Shown here one piece after another: positions 32,708 to 41,830 of a DNA stretch of 64,000 bases (its first letter is position 1; every line of letters starts with the position of its first letter). A model generated the notes under the pieces. The model ran no database searches, was not told the origin of the DNA, and was given only the letters and a program-made list of their open reading frames with translations. The stretch is from Comamonas sp. (GTDB lineage: Bacteria > Pseudomonadota > Gammaproteobacteria > Burkholderiales > Burkholderiaceae_C), in assembly GCF_009360615.1 (NCBI RefSeq), contig NZ_SPEY01000028.1:111734-175733 (forward strand), given 5' to 3'. The position numbers and the translations under genes are program-made.

Positions 32708-33658
32708 ATGCCAGCAATTTCCCAGGCTTTTCGATGCTTTGACGAGGTGGCGCGCCGAGGTTCGGTGCGCAAGGCCTCGGCAACGCTGCACCTGACCGCT
32801 GCAGCGGTCAACCAGCAAATCCTCAATCTTGAAGCGCAGGTGGGTCAGCCTCTGTTCGACCGGCTGCCCAGAGGCATGCAGCTCACGGTGGCGGGCGAGC
32901 TCGTGCTGGCGGCAGTCCGGCGCAGCCAGCGCGACTTTGACAACGCACTGGCCCAGGTCGAAGACCTGAATGCCTTGCGACGTGGGCATGTCAGCGTGGG
33001 GGTGCCCCACGCGACGGCCGAATACATCGTGCCCCAGGTGATAGCGGCAATGCACCGCCGCTATCCCGATATCACCTTCAGCGTGCGTGCCGGCATTGGT
33101 GAGGAGCTGTTGCGCCATGTGGCGCAGGGAGAGATCGATGTGGCCTATTGCCTGCGCCGAACACCACCAGCCGGTGTCGAGGAGATGCGTTCCTGGGCCC
33201 AGCCCCTGGGGGTTGCCATGGCTCCGGATCACCCTCTGAGAATGCGGCCACGACTGCTGCGCCTGCGGGACTGCCTGGCCTACCCGCTGATCATGATGAC
33301 GCCCGACATGGAGTTGCGCAGCATGCTGGAGCGCCTGGACGATGGCGCGCCGAGCCGCCTCCAGCCGCTGGTGGAGACCAGCAGCATCCCGATGGCCCGA
33401 CGCCTGGTGGCAAGCAGCCAGGCGCTGGCCTTCATGCTGCCGGACAATGTGGCCGAGGATGTGGCTGCCGAGCGTCTGAGCTGGCGCGCGCTGCACGATG
33501 CCGGAGCGCTGCTGCACAGCTGCGCGTACCAGCGCTCCGGCTACGCCATGGCGGCAGCCATGGAGATGTTTCTGGCCGAGCTCGATCATGCTGCGGACGA
33601 GCTCAAGGCCAACTTCGATACCGGTGTCTCCTGGTCCATCGGCAACCTTGCCGTCTGA
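32708..33658 (+). CDS. LysR-family regulator of the ASST/Bug operon
   Basis: A 316-residue LysR-type regulator. The DNA-binding region reads FRCFDEVARRGSVRKASATL followed by TAAAVNQQILNLEAQVGQPL, then LPRGMQLTVAGE. The effector domain follows from about residue 95 (HVSVGVPHATAEYIVPQVIA, EIDVAYCLRR). It is divergent from the ASST-like/Bug operon; the 113-base gap holds AATAGCG and AATAGCT repeats and an AT-rich promoter-like stretch, so control of the operon is the natural guess. The start at 32708 removes an upstream basic extension lacking family similarity. Confidence 0.9.
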   Translation: MPAISQAFRCFDEVARRGSVRKASATLHLTAAAVNQQILNLEAQVGQPLFDRLPRGMQLTVAGELVLAAVRRSQRDFDNALAQVEDLNALRRGHVSVGVPHATAEYIVPQVIAAMHRRYPDITFSVRAGIGEELLRHVAQGEIDVAYCLRRTPPAGVEEMRSWAQPLGVAMAPDHPLRMRPRLLRLRDCLAYPLIMMTPDMELRSMLERLDDGAPSRLQPLVETSSIPMARRLVASSQALAFMLPDNVAEDVAAERLSWRALHDAGALLHSCAYQRSGYAMAAAMEMFLAELDHAADELKANFDTGVSWSIGNLAV

Positions 33659-33700
33659 CTGCACTGGCTCGACTTGCATGGTGGAAGCACAGGTGCCAGA

Positions 33701-33721
33701 GCGAAGACACCAGGTCTTTGC
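33701..33721 (+). terminator. Possible terminator hairpin after the LysR gene
   Basis: GCGAAGAC (33701-33708) pairs with GTCTTTGC (33714-33721), with one G-U pair, around a five-base loop. A CTTTTT run follows about 14 bases later, too far for a classic terminator. The rest of 33659-33930 holds no gene that I can support. Confidence 0.35.
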
Positions 33722-33930
33722 GCCGTGATGTCGCCTTTTTGGAAGACGCCGAAGACATTTCGGCCCATGCGCACAGGCGTGGCACCTGGGACCTTCAGAC
33801 GGACGAGCGCTTCCCGGAACGTTCGCGGCACCTGGGCTCATCGCACGCCTGCCATGCATGCCTCAGGCAATTGGATGACGATGCAGGACACGCACACGCA
33901 ATAGCATGTGGCAAAAAGGATGCAACAGCC

Positions 33931-36144
33931 ATGGTCGACACAACCGGTACTTCCGCCCCTGAATCTACCGCTGCACCTTCGCGCCGGACACATCCGTGGC
34001 TGCGCTGGGCAGCCGTTGCAATGGCGCTGCTGCCGGCCTTGATGCTGGCGGCGGCAATGCTGGTCGCCTTCACGGACTGGAACAGGCTCAGGCCCTGGAT
34101 CAATGAAAGAATCAGCACCACCACAGGCCGAGAATTTGCCATCAGGGGCGATCTGCAGGTGCAGTGGATCTGGCCACAGCCCCTCGATACGGGCTGGCGT
34201 CGCTGGCTGCCCGGCGTGGTGGTAAGGGCCAGCGACCTGACGCTTTCCCAGCCTCTCGGCTGGCTGGTTCAACAAGTGCCCGGAAACGCCGATGACAAGC
34301 AGCCGGTATTGCCCGCAGCGCCCAAGGAACTCAACGCCGGTCGCCTGCCTGGACAGGGCCAGGCAGCGGGCGAGAAAAAGACGGCCGCAGATGACGACGA
34401 CGCCATAGCGGATGCCGACCGTCAACCGCCCGAACGCGATGCCCGTACCATGATCACCGCGGCGAATGCCACGGCCAGCCTGCGCCTCTGGCCGCTACTG
34501 AGTCGCCATGTTCAGCTCGACTCCTTGCTGCTGCAGGCTCCCGACGTGGTGCTGGCCCGCAATGACAAGGGCGAGAACAACTGGACCTTCGACACGTCGG
34601 CAGGCAGCGGCTCTGCGTGGAGCTTTGACATCGGCCAGTTGCGCATCAGCGACGGTGTGCTGGGCTGGTCCGACGCGATCAGGAACATGGCCGTGCGTGC
34701 GCGTATCGACACGCTGCGCAGACCGGTCAGCGCCGGGCAGCCCTACGGCATGCGCTTCGGCCTCACGGGCTATCTTTATCAAGGCAGAACCCGGGCGCAG
34801 ATTCAAGCCCAGGGTCTCGCAGGACCGGTACTGGACCTGCGCCAGGACAGGCTGCGTTTTCCGTTGCGCATCCACGCCAGGGCGGGCAGCCTGCAGGCCT
34901 TTGCAGAAGGGAGACTCGACAACCCCAAGACTCTGGACGGACTGGACTTTCAAGTGCAGGTTCGCGGCAAGAGCATGGCCGACCTGTTTGAACTCAGCGG
35001 ACTGCTGCTGCCCGCCACGCCACCGTTCGAGACCAGCGGCCACCTCACAGGCAGCCTTCGGCCCGGCAATGCCGTCTGGCAATACGAACAATTCCGGGGC
35101 AAGCTGGGCCAGAGCGATCTGAGCGGCGACCTGCAGTACCGCTCCGCCCAGCCCCGCCCCAAGCTGACTGCACAGCTGCGCTCCAGGCAGCTGAGGCTGG
35201 TGGATCTGGGGCCTGTCATCGGCGCTGCGCCGTCTGGCAGCTCCGACAAGCCCCAGCCCATCAACGGCAAGGTACTTCCGCAGGTCCGGTTTCAGACCGG
35301 AAACTGGGACAAGATGGATCTCGATCTGCACTATGAAAGCAGCCATATCCTGCGGCCCGAAGCCCTGCCCGTGCAAAACCTCAGCGTGCATGCGCTGCTG
35401 GACAACGGCAGGCTCAGCCTCTCGCCGCTGAGATTCGGCTTCGCCGAAGGTACGCTGAATCTCGACGCCCACGTGGACAGTCGTGCCCGACCGGTGGCCG
35501 CCAAGCTCAACGGACAGGTACAGTCGCTCAAGCTGTCCGCACTGTTCCCCAAGATCGAAAAGATGAAGAAGAGCCTGGGTCGGCTCGACGGGGCAGTCGC
35601 CATCACCGGACAGGGCGAGTCGCCGGCCCAGTGGCTGGGCACGGGCAACGGCTCGCTGCGTCTGTACGTGCGCGATGGCACTTTCAGCTCGCAACTCCTG
35701 GACCTGGCCGGGCTGAACGTTGGCTCCATCGTCATCGCCAAGCTGTTTGGCAGCGACAGGGAAGTGCAACTGCGCTGCGCCGTGGCCGACCTCCATCTTC
35801 AGCAAGGCATCGCCCGGCCACGCGCCGCGAAGCTGGCCACCACCGAGGCCGTCGTGGAGGCCACCGGCCAGATCAATCTGGCACAGGAGCAGCTCGATCT
35901 GCGCATTGTCCCCGAATCGCTGAAATGGAAGTTCTTCTCTCTGCGCACGCCGCTCTATGTGCGAGGCAGCTTTGCCAGGCCCGATGTAGGGCTGGAGCCC
36001 GGCCCATTGGCCGCCCGCGCAGGGGCTGCGGTAGCGGCTGCAGTTCTTGCGCCGGCAGCACTGGCACTGGTGCCCCTGACCGTGCCTGCGGCAGACGACG
36101 ATGTGAATTGCAAGCAATTGCTGACCCAGGTTCGCAACCGCTGA
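33931..36144 (+). CDS. AsmA-family inner-membrane-anchored protein
   Basis: A 737-residue AsmA-type protein. One N-terminal membrane span (VAMALLPALMLAAAMLVAF) follows a short cytoplasmic head, and the chain then enters the periplasm with the typical WNRLRPWINERISTTTGREF (AsmA: D-W-N..R.wi...v...tGR.f.i.G). Later blocks such as LDGAVAITGQGES and NGSLRLYVRDGTFSSQLLDL match the C-terminal AsmA_2 region. AsmA-like proteins are long beta-groove proteins involved in lipid transfer to the outer membrane. A Lys/Asp-rich insertion (residues 140-175) is unusual. AAGGA lies eleven bases before the ATG. Confidence 0.85.
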   Translation: MVDTTGTSAPESTAAPSRRTHPWLRWAAVAMALLPALMLAAAMLVAFTDWNRLRPWINERISTTTGREFAIRGDLQVQWIWPQPLDTGWRRWLPGVVVRASDLTLSQPLGWLVQQVPGNADDKQPVLPAAPKELNAGRLPGQGQAAGEKKTAADDDDAIADADRQPPERDARTMITAANATASLRLWPLLSRHVQLDSLLLQAPDVVLARNDKGENNWTFDTSAGSGSAWSFDIGQLRISDGVLGWSDAIRNMAVRARIDTLRRPVSAGQPYGMRFGLTGYLYQGRTRAQIQAQGLAGPVLDLRQDRLRFPLRIHARAGSLQAFAEGRLDNPKTLDGLDFQVQVRGKSMADLFELSGLLLPATPPFETSGHLTGSLRPGNAVWQYEQFRGKLGQSDLSGDLQYRSAQPRPKLTAQLRSRQLRLVDLGPVIGAAPSGSSDKPQPINGKVLPQVRFQTGNWDKMDLDLHYESSHILRPEALPVQNLSVHALLDNGRLSLSPLRFGFAEGTLNLDAHVDSRARPVAAKLNGQVQSLKLSALFPKIEKMKKSLGRLDGAVAITGQGESPAQWLGTGNGSLRLYVRDGTFSSQLLDLAGLNVGSIVIAKLFGSDREVQLRCAVADLHLQQGIARPRAAKLATTEAVVEATGQINLAQEQLDLRIVPESLKWKFFSLRTPLYVRGSFARPDVGLEPGPLAARAGAAVAAAVLAPAALALVPLTVPAADDDVNCKQLLTQVRNR

Positions 36145-36430
36145 GGCGGGCAGGCAGCCAGTGCATGGCCACCGGTGCGCCATGTCCCTGCCACCAGGCC
36201 ACTCACCGTAGAGTCCTCAGTCTCGCTTGTGGAGGCCCGGCCACGCGAGCTCTCCCCCCGAGAGCCTGGTGAACTGCCTGCATGAAGGGGCACCGGCAGT
36301 CACGGTGATGCAATATGGCGCGATGGCTTCGCCCCCATTCCACGCCGCGAAGACCCTCACGGCAGAACCACCGCTGCACGGCATTCCAGCCGCAGGCCGC
36401 GTCGCCGCAGGACCTTCCCGGTTTGCGGAA

Positions 36431-37981
36431 TCAGGCGCTCCTGAGTCGGAAGACGCTGACCATCCGAGACAGATCGCTGGTCTGCTGCTGCATGGATTGG
36501 GCGGCTGCCGTGGACTCTTCCACCAGGGCTGCATTCTGCTGGGTCACCAGATCCATCTCGGCCACGGCACGGTTGATCTGCTCGATGCCGCTGGTCTGTT
36601 CCTGGCTTGCCGCTGTGATCTCGCCCATGATGTCCGTCACGCGCTGCACGCTGCTGACGATTTCATCCATGGTCTGGCCCGCCTGGCTGACCTGCACGCT
36701 GCCCTCTTCCACCTTGGTGACCGACGCCTGGATCAGCTGCTTGATTTCCTTGGCGGCTTCCGCGCTGCGCCCGGCCAGAGAGCGCACTTCAGATGCCACC
36801 ACCGCAAAACCACGGCCTTGTTCGCCGGCACGGGCCGCTTCCACGGCGGCGTTCAGCGCAAGAATATTGGTCTGGAAGGCAATGCTGTCGATCACGCCGA
36901 TGATGTCGGAAATCTTGCGCGATGCGTGGCTGATGGCGCCCATGGTCTCCACCACCTGAGACACCACCATGCCTCCCTTGACAGCCACATCGGAGGCTGA
37001 TAGTGCCAGCTGATTCGCCTGGCTCGCGTTATCGGCATTTTGCTTGACGGTGGAAGTCAGCTGCTCCATGGATGCAGCCGTCTGCTGCAGGGAACTGGCC
37101 TGCTCCTCCGTGCGCGCAGACAGATCGTGGTTGCCCGCCGCAATCTGGCCGGATGCCGTGGCAATGCTGTCCGTGCCCTGACGCACCTGCCCCACCAGCC
37201 TATCCAGGCTGGCGTTCATATCGTGCAAGGCCTGCATGAGTTGCCCGGTTTCATCGTTGCTGCTCACCTGGATCTGCGCTGTCAGATCGCCATCGGCCAC
37301 ACGGCGTGCCACTCCCACCGCATGCTTGAGCGGAGCGGTGATGCCTCGCGTCAGGCGCCAGGCGCTGACAGTGCCGATGGCCAGGGCCAGCAAGGCCAGA
37401 ACCAGGAAGTAGGTCTTGCTGTTGCTCTCGATCTGCACGACCTCAGCCGCCTTGGCGTCGAGGTTGGCCCGCTGCAGGCTCAGCAGCTCTCCGAGAAGCT
37501 TCAGATAGCCCTGGGCGGCTGGTACATAGCTGCTGATCAGCGTGGACTCCGCCTCTTCGGCCATGCCCTGGGCCTTGAGCTGGCTGACCTTGTCGCGGCT
37601 GGCGAGATAGGTCTTGCGCACCTGCATGATCCTGTCCAGGATCTCGCGCTCCGCAGGATCGGAGATCAGGGGCTCGATCTGCTTGAGCACATTGGCCGTG
37701 CTCTGGGTCGTGGCAGCCGCGTCCGCGGCCAGAAACTGCACCAGACTTGCGTCGCTGCTCTTGGCGATGGCGGTGGTGCGGGCCACAGCCACGCTGACGT
37801 TGCTGTTCCAGTCGCTGATCAGGCGCTCCTTGGTCAGCGGCTCCTGCATCATTTGCTGCGTGGCCTTGCCCACCGAGTGCAGCTGCCAGATGCCGATCAC
37901 CGTGATCACCACGGCAAATGCCAACACCACTGCGAACCCCAGGCCCAATCGGGCACCAATGTTCAGCTTGGTCAATCTCAT
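36431..37981 (-). CDS. Methyl-accepting chemotaxis protein
   Basis: A 516-residue chemoreceptor. Membrane span 1 lies in residues 10-32, a periplasmic four-helix-bundle sensor in 33-190, and span 2 (YFLVLALLALAIGTVSAW) follows, then a HAMP domain (ITAPLKHAVGVARRVADGDL). The cytoplasmic signalling tip is exact: DSIAFQTNILALNAAVEAAR followed by GEQGRGFAVVASEVRSLAGR. There is no C-terminal pentapeptide for CheR docking. The start at 37981 follows GGA by about eight bases; ATG 37999 is also in frame. No chemotaxis genes are adjacent, so it is an orphan receptor of unknown ligand. Confidence 0.95.
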   Translation of the reverse strand: MRLTKLNIGARLGLGFAVVLAFAVVITVIGIWQLHSVGKATQQMMQEPLTKERLISDWNSNVSVAVARTTAIAKSSDASLVQFLAADAAATTQSTANVLKQIEPLISDPAEREILDRIMQVRKTYLASRDKVSQLKAQGMAEEAESTLISSYVPAAQGYLKLLGELLSLQRANLDAKAAEVVQIESNSKTYFLVLALLALAIGTVSAWRLTRGITAPLKHAVGVARRVADGDLTAQIQVSSNDETGQLMQALHDMNASLDRLVGQVRQGTDSIATASGQIAAGNHDLSARTEEQASSLQQTAASMEQLTSTVKQNADNASQANQLALSASDVAVKGGMVVSQVVETMGAISHASRKISDIIGVIDSIAFQTNILALNAAVEAARAGEQGRGFAVVASEVRSLAGRSAEAAKEIKQLIQASVTKVEEGSVQVSQAGQTMDEIVSSVQRVTDIMGEITAASQEQTSGIEQINRAVAEMDLVTQQNAALVEESTAAAQSMQQQTSDLSRMVSVFRLRSA

Positions 37982-38419
37982 CACGTTCATCCATTTCATA
38001 AAAAACAGTTGGACGGCAGAGCGGCCACTCCGAACATGAAATGGGGCCAACCCGCAAAGCCGCTTGTGGCTTACTTTGCTAGCGCAAATCGCAACACAAT
38101 GTAATGAGTATTATCAAGGGTATGGGTTGCGGCCAGGGCGACCGGACGCTTCAATGCCGCAGGCATTGCCTTCACATCGCGCCAAAATGACTCAAGGGCG
38201 CGAAATGCGCCCTTGGCCATTCTTGTTCAGCCACGCGGCGTGAAATGCCTTTCCCAGCTGGACAACCCGCCCGGATTTCATGTGGGCATTGCGCTGGTGC
38301 ATTCGGTCATGCGCGGCAGCCGGGCCGTGGAAAAGCTCATTGAACATGCGCTGCAACATGCCAGGCTGCGGGCCGCGCACTGAATTCGCAGCGGCCCGCG
38401 CGTACCGGCCTCTGCGGGC
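37982..38419. other. Intergenic stretch with a strong hairpin
   Basis: This 440-base gap follows the 3' end of dnaE2 and precedes the chemoreceptor start. CAAGGGCGC (38193-38201) and GCGCCCTTG (38207-38215) form a perfect nine-bp hairpin with loop GAAAT. Short open frames on both strands at 38190-38380 give peptides without recognised features. The promoter of the chemoreceptor presumably lies in 38040-38110. Confidence 0.4.
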
Positions 38420-41400
38420 TCAATGAAAATCCCTGCTGTTCAGTCCGACCTCGGCAAACCGCCCCAGCCAGCGGGTCACATTCCTGGCCTTCATCACGAC
38501 CAGGTGGCGAACCGCAGGTTCCTGCCCGGTCTGGGCCAGTGGCATATCCCCTGCGGATTCCGACGCCTCCAGTTGCGCAGCCGTGCTGCGCTGCCAGATC
38601 CCCTCCACGGCCAGCAGACGCGAGGCCAGCAACGCAGAGCGCCAGCGCGCAAAGGTCTGGCTCCAGACCACCAGGTTGATGACGCCGGTTTCGTCTTCCA
38701 GCGTGATGAACAGCGTGCCGTTGGCGGTAGGCGGTCGCTGGCGTACGGTCACGATGCCGCAGGCGCGCACCTTCTGGCCTGGCAGCATCTGGCGCAGTTC
38801 GGCTGCGGTCTTCAGCCCATGGCGCGCCAGCCTGGGACGCAGCAAGGCCAGCGGGTGGCGGCGCAGGCTCAGGCCGGTGGCGGCATAGTCGAACATGATT
38901 TCCTCGCCCTCGGCGGCCTGGGGCAGCTCAAGCTTCGGCTCATGAATGGCGGCCTGCGCAAAAATGGGCGGCAGGCTGACCTGTGCAGCCGCATCCCACA
39001 TCTGCTGACGGCGGTGACCGGCCAGGCTGCGCAGCGCATCTGCTGCGGCCAGGGCTTCCATATCCGCCTTGTCCAGCCGGGCCCGGATGGCCAGATCGCT
39101 CACGTCCTTCCAAGGAGCCTGCGCAGCTTCACCTTCGATCCGCAGCGCTGCGGCCTTGCCCAGCCTGGCAACCCGGTTCAGCCCCAGGCGCACGGCCGGC
39201 TGGGGCTGGGCCACGCCGCGAATGGCCTGCAGAGGGGCTTCGAGTGTGCAATGCCAGTGGCTATGGCAGACATCGACGGGCAGCACGCGCACGCCATGGC
39301 GGCGCGCATCCTGCACCAGCTGGGACGGCGAATAAAAACCCATGGGCTGGGCATTGAGCAATGCCTGCAGAAAAATGGCCGGCTCATGGCGCTTGAGCCA
39401 CGCGCTCGCATAGGCCAGCAACGCAAAGCTGTAGGCATGGCTTTCGGGGAAGCCATATTCGCCAAAGCCCAGCATCTGGGCAAAGATGGCATTGGCGAAT
39501 GCGAGGCGGTAGCCCTTGGCCAGCATGCCGCCGACAAGCTCGTCTCGGAAACGATGCACCCCGCCCTTGCGCTTCCAGGCGGCCATGGAGCGGCGCAGCT
39601 CGTCCGCCCTGCCCGGCGAAAACCCCGCAGCATCGATGGCGATCTGCATCACCTGTTCCTGGAAAATGGGAACGCCCAAGGTACGCCTGAGCGATCTCTC
39701 GAGATCCGGGTTTTCCAGCGTGAGTGGCAGCTTGCGGCGCGCTCGCTCGCGTGCCAGCAGATAGGGGTGGACCATGCCGCCCTGGATCGGACCAGGGCGC
39801 ACGATGGCAACCTCGACCACCAGATCATAGAAGGTGCGCGGCTGCAGGCGCGGCAGCATGCTCATCTGGGCACGGCTTTCGATCTGGAAAGTACCCACGG
39901 TATCGGCCTGGCAGATCATCTCGTAGGTCGCGGCATCCTCCTGCGGAATCTGGTGCAGCTCCCATGCTTCGCCCCGCCAGCGAGTACGCTCGTTCAAGGC
40001 ATTGCGCAACATGGTGAGCATGCCCAGGGCCAGCACATCGACCTTGAGCAGGCCCACGATGTCGAGATCGTCCTTGTCCCACTGAATGACGGAGCGCTTG
40101 GCCATCGTGGCAGGCTCGACGGGCACCAGGCGCGTGAGCTTGCCCTCGGTCAGCACGAAGCCGCCCACATGCTGACTGAGATGGCGCGGGCTGTCCTTGA
40201 GCTGCCAGGCCAGCTCTATCCACAGGCGCAGCCGATGCGCGCCCACTGCGCAATTCATCTCGCGTGCCAGCACCTCGGCTTCCTGGAGCTTGCGCTGCAC
40301 CCAGTCTTCGGGCAAAGCTTCGGGCGCCTGGTCCTCCTCTGCCGAGTCCGCCGTTTCGGCATGCGTCCGTGCTTGTGCCTGGGCATGCTCGCTGAACCAG
40401 TACTGCCCCTTGGCCAGGGCATCGATCAGATCGGCGGGCAGGCCCAGCGCCTTGCCCACATCGCGCAGCGCGCTGCGGCTGCGCCAGCAGCTGACCACGG
40501 CCGTGAGCGCCGCGCGCTCGCGCCCGTACTTGCCGTAGATGTACTGAATAACCTGTTCGCGCCGCGCGTGCTCGAAGTCCACATCGATATCGGGCGGCTC
40601 GCTGCGCTCCTTGCTGATAAAGCGCTCGAACAGCAGATTGCCACCATGCGGGTTTACCGCGGTGATGCCCAGGCAGTAGCAGACCGCAGAATTGGCCGCC
40701 GAGCCGCGCCCCTGGCAGAGAATGCCGACGCTGCGGGCATAGCGCACGATGTCATGCACGGTGAGAAAGTACATCTCGTACTTCTTGTCCTCGATCAGCG
40801 CCAGCTCTTTGTGCAGCTGATCGCGCACTTTCTCGGGAATGCCCTGGGGATAGCGCCCCGCCGCGCCCTCCCAGGTCAGCCAGGCCAGGGTCTGCGTGGC
40901 CGTCATGCCGGGCAGCACGCTCTCCTTCGGATAGTGGTAGCGAATCTCGTCCAGGCTGAAGCTGCAACGCCCGGCCAGCTCCAGCGTCGCCTCCAGCATG
41001 GCCCTGGGATAGAGCGAAGCCAGCCGCAGACGCGAGCGCAGATGCCGCTCGGCATTGGGCTGCAGCGCAAAGCCGCATTCGGCCACGGTGCGCCCCATGC
41101 GGATCGCCGTGACCACATCCTGCAGCGGCTTGCGCGAGCGCGCATGCAGGTGGACATCGCCGCAAGCCAGCAGGCGCAGACCCAGCGCCGCCCCCGCCTG
41201 CTGCAGGGTCTGCAGCCACAGGCTGTCGTCGGGCGCCAGGTGCAGCTCCACCCCCAGCCAGAGGTTTTCGGCATCAAGATATCCTGAAACGCTTTTCAGG
41301 CAGGCCATTACAGCGATCAAATCCGATGCATCCAGCCTTCCCCGCTGCGGCACCAGCAGACATTCGCAGCCTTGATTCAGCAGCTGCCAAGGGCTGGAGC

Positions 41401-41830
41401 CATCGACCAGATAGCCGCCCTTTGCCGCACGGCTGCGTGCGGCGGTGATGAATTCACAAAGATTGCCCCACCCCTGCAGGTCACGCACCAATACCACAAG
41501 CTTGAGTGATCCCCAGGTGAATTCGCTACCATGGATCAGGTGCAGCCTGCATTCGCGAGCCGCTTCAAAGGCGCGCACGGCACCGGCTACCGAGCATTCG
41601 TCGGTCAGCGCCAACGCCGCATAGCCCAGGCTTTTGGCGCGGTGCACCAGTTCGGCAGGCGATGAGGCACCACGCAAGAAACTGAAATGCGATAGACAGT
41701 GCAGCTCGGCATAGGCCAGCGGCCCCCTGCCCATGCCCTGGGCCACGGGAGTGGTCGGTATGGCGGCAGGCGGCGGCCCGGCCAGTTGCGGAGCGGGAGC
41801 GGGCAGCTCGGCCATGAGTGGCTCAGCCAT
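38420..41830 (-). CDS. dnaE2: Error-prone DNA polymerase DnaE2
   Basis: A 1136-residue C-family polymerase of the DnaE2 (ImuC) type. It begins after a short Pro-rich leader with the PHP domain (AELHCLSHFSFLRGASSPAE, LALTDECSVAGAVRAFEAAR), continues with the palm motif PPDIDVDFEHARREQVIQYI that carries catalytic aspartates, and ends with an OB-fold region (VRACGIVTVRQRPPTANG). It makes mutagenic translesion synthesis as the catalytic part of the SOS mutasome. Its start lies inside the end of imuB (8-base overlap from ATG 41830; an earlier in-frame ATG at 41845 is possible). It is the last gene of the LexA-controlled cassette. Confidence 0.95.
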   Translation of the reverse strand: MAEPLMAELPAPAPQLAGPPPAAIPTTPVAQGMGRGPLAYAELHCLSHFSFLRGASSPAELVHRAKSLGYAALALTDECSVAGAVRAFEAARECRLHLIHGSEFTWGSLKLVVLVRDLQGWGNLCEFITAARSRAAKGGYLVDGSSPWQLLNQGCECLLVPQRGRLDASDLIAVMACLKSVSGYLDAENLWLGVELHLAPDDSLWLQTLQQAGAALGLRLLACGDVHLHARSRKPLQDVVTAIRMGRTVAECGFALQPNAERHLRSRLRLASLYPRAMLEATLELAGRCSFSLDEIRYHYPKESVLPGMTATQTLAWLTWEGAAGRYPQGIPEKVRDQLHKELALIEDKKYEMYFLTVHDIVRYARSVGILCQGRGSAANSAVCYCLGITAVNPHGGNLLFERFISKERSEPPDIDVDFEHARREQVIQYIYGKYGRERAALTAVVSCWRSRSALRDVGKALGLPADLIDALAKGQYWFSEHAQAQARTHAETADSAEEDQAPEALPEDWVQRKLQEAEVLAREMNCAVGAHRLRLWIELAWQLKDSPRHLSQHVGGFVLTEGKLTRLVPVEPATMAKRSVIQWDKDDLDIVGLLKVDVLALGMLTMLRNALNERTRWRGEAWELHQIPQEDAATYEMICQADTVGTFQIESRAQMSMLPRLQPRTFYDLVVEVAIVRPGPIQGGMVHPYLLARERARRKLPLTLENPDLERSLRRTLGVPIFQEQVMQIAIDAAGFSPGRADELRRSMAAWKRKGGVHRFRDELVGGMLAKGYRLAFANAIFAQMLGFGEYGFPESHAYSFALLAYASAWLKRHEPAIFLQALLNAQPMGFYSPSQLVQDARRHGVRVLPVDVCHSHWHCTLEAPLQAIRGVAQPQPAVRLGLNRVARLGKAAALRIEGEAAQAPWKDVSDLAIRARLDKADMEALAAADALRSLAGHRRQQMWDAAAQVSLPPIFAQAAIHEPKLELPQAAEGEEIMFDYAATGLSLRRHPLALLRPRLARHGLKTAAELRQMLPGQKVRACGIVTVRQRPPTANGTLFITLEDETGVINLVVWSQTFARWRSALLASRLLAVEGIWQRSTAAQLEASESAGDMPLAQTGQEPAVRHLVVMKARNVTRWLGRFAEVGLNSRDFH

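Noticed and set aside
34495..36183. A 562-codon minus-strand frame
   Set aside because: Antisense of the AsmA-family gene, which has a membrane span and domain motifs on the plus strand.
38192..38380. A 62-codon minus-strand frame and an opposite-strand peptide before the chemoreceptor
   Set aside because: Neither shows a start signal or family pattern; kept only as part of the gap description.
38423..41287. A 954-codon open frame on the plus strand
   Set aside because: It is the exact antisense of dnaE2 and has a His/Gln/Arg-rich unnatural composition; GC-rich third positions make such long shadows common.
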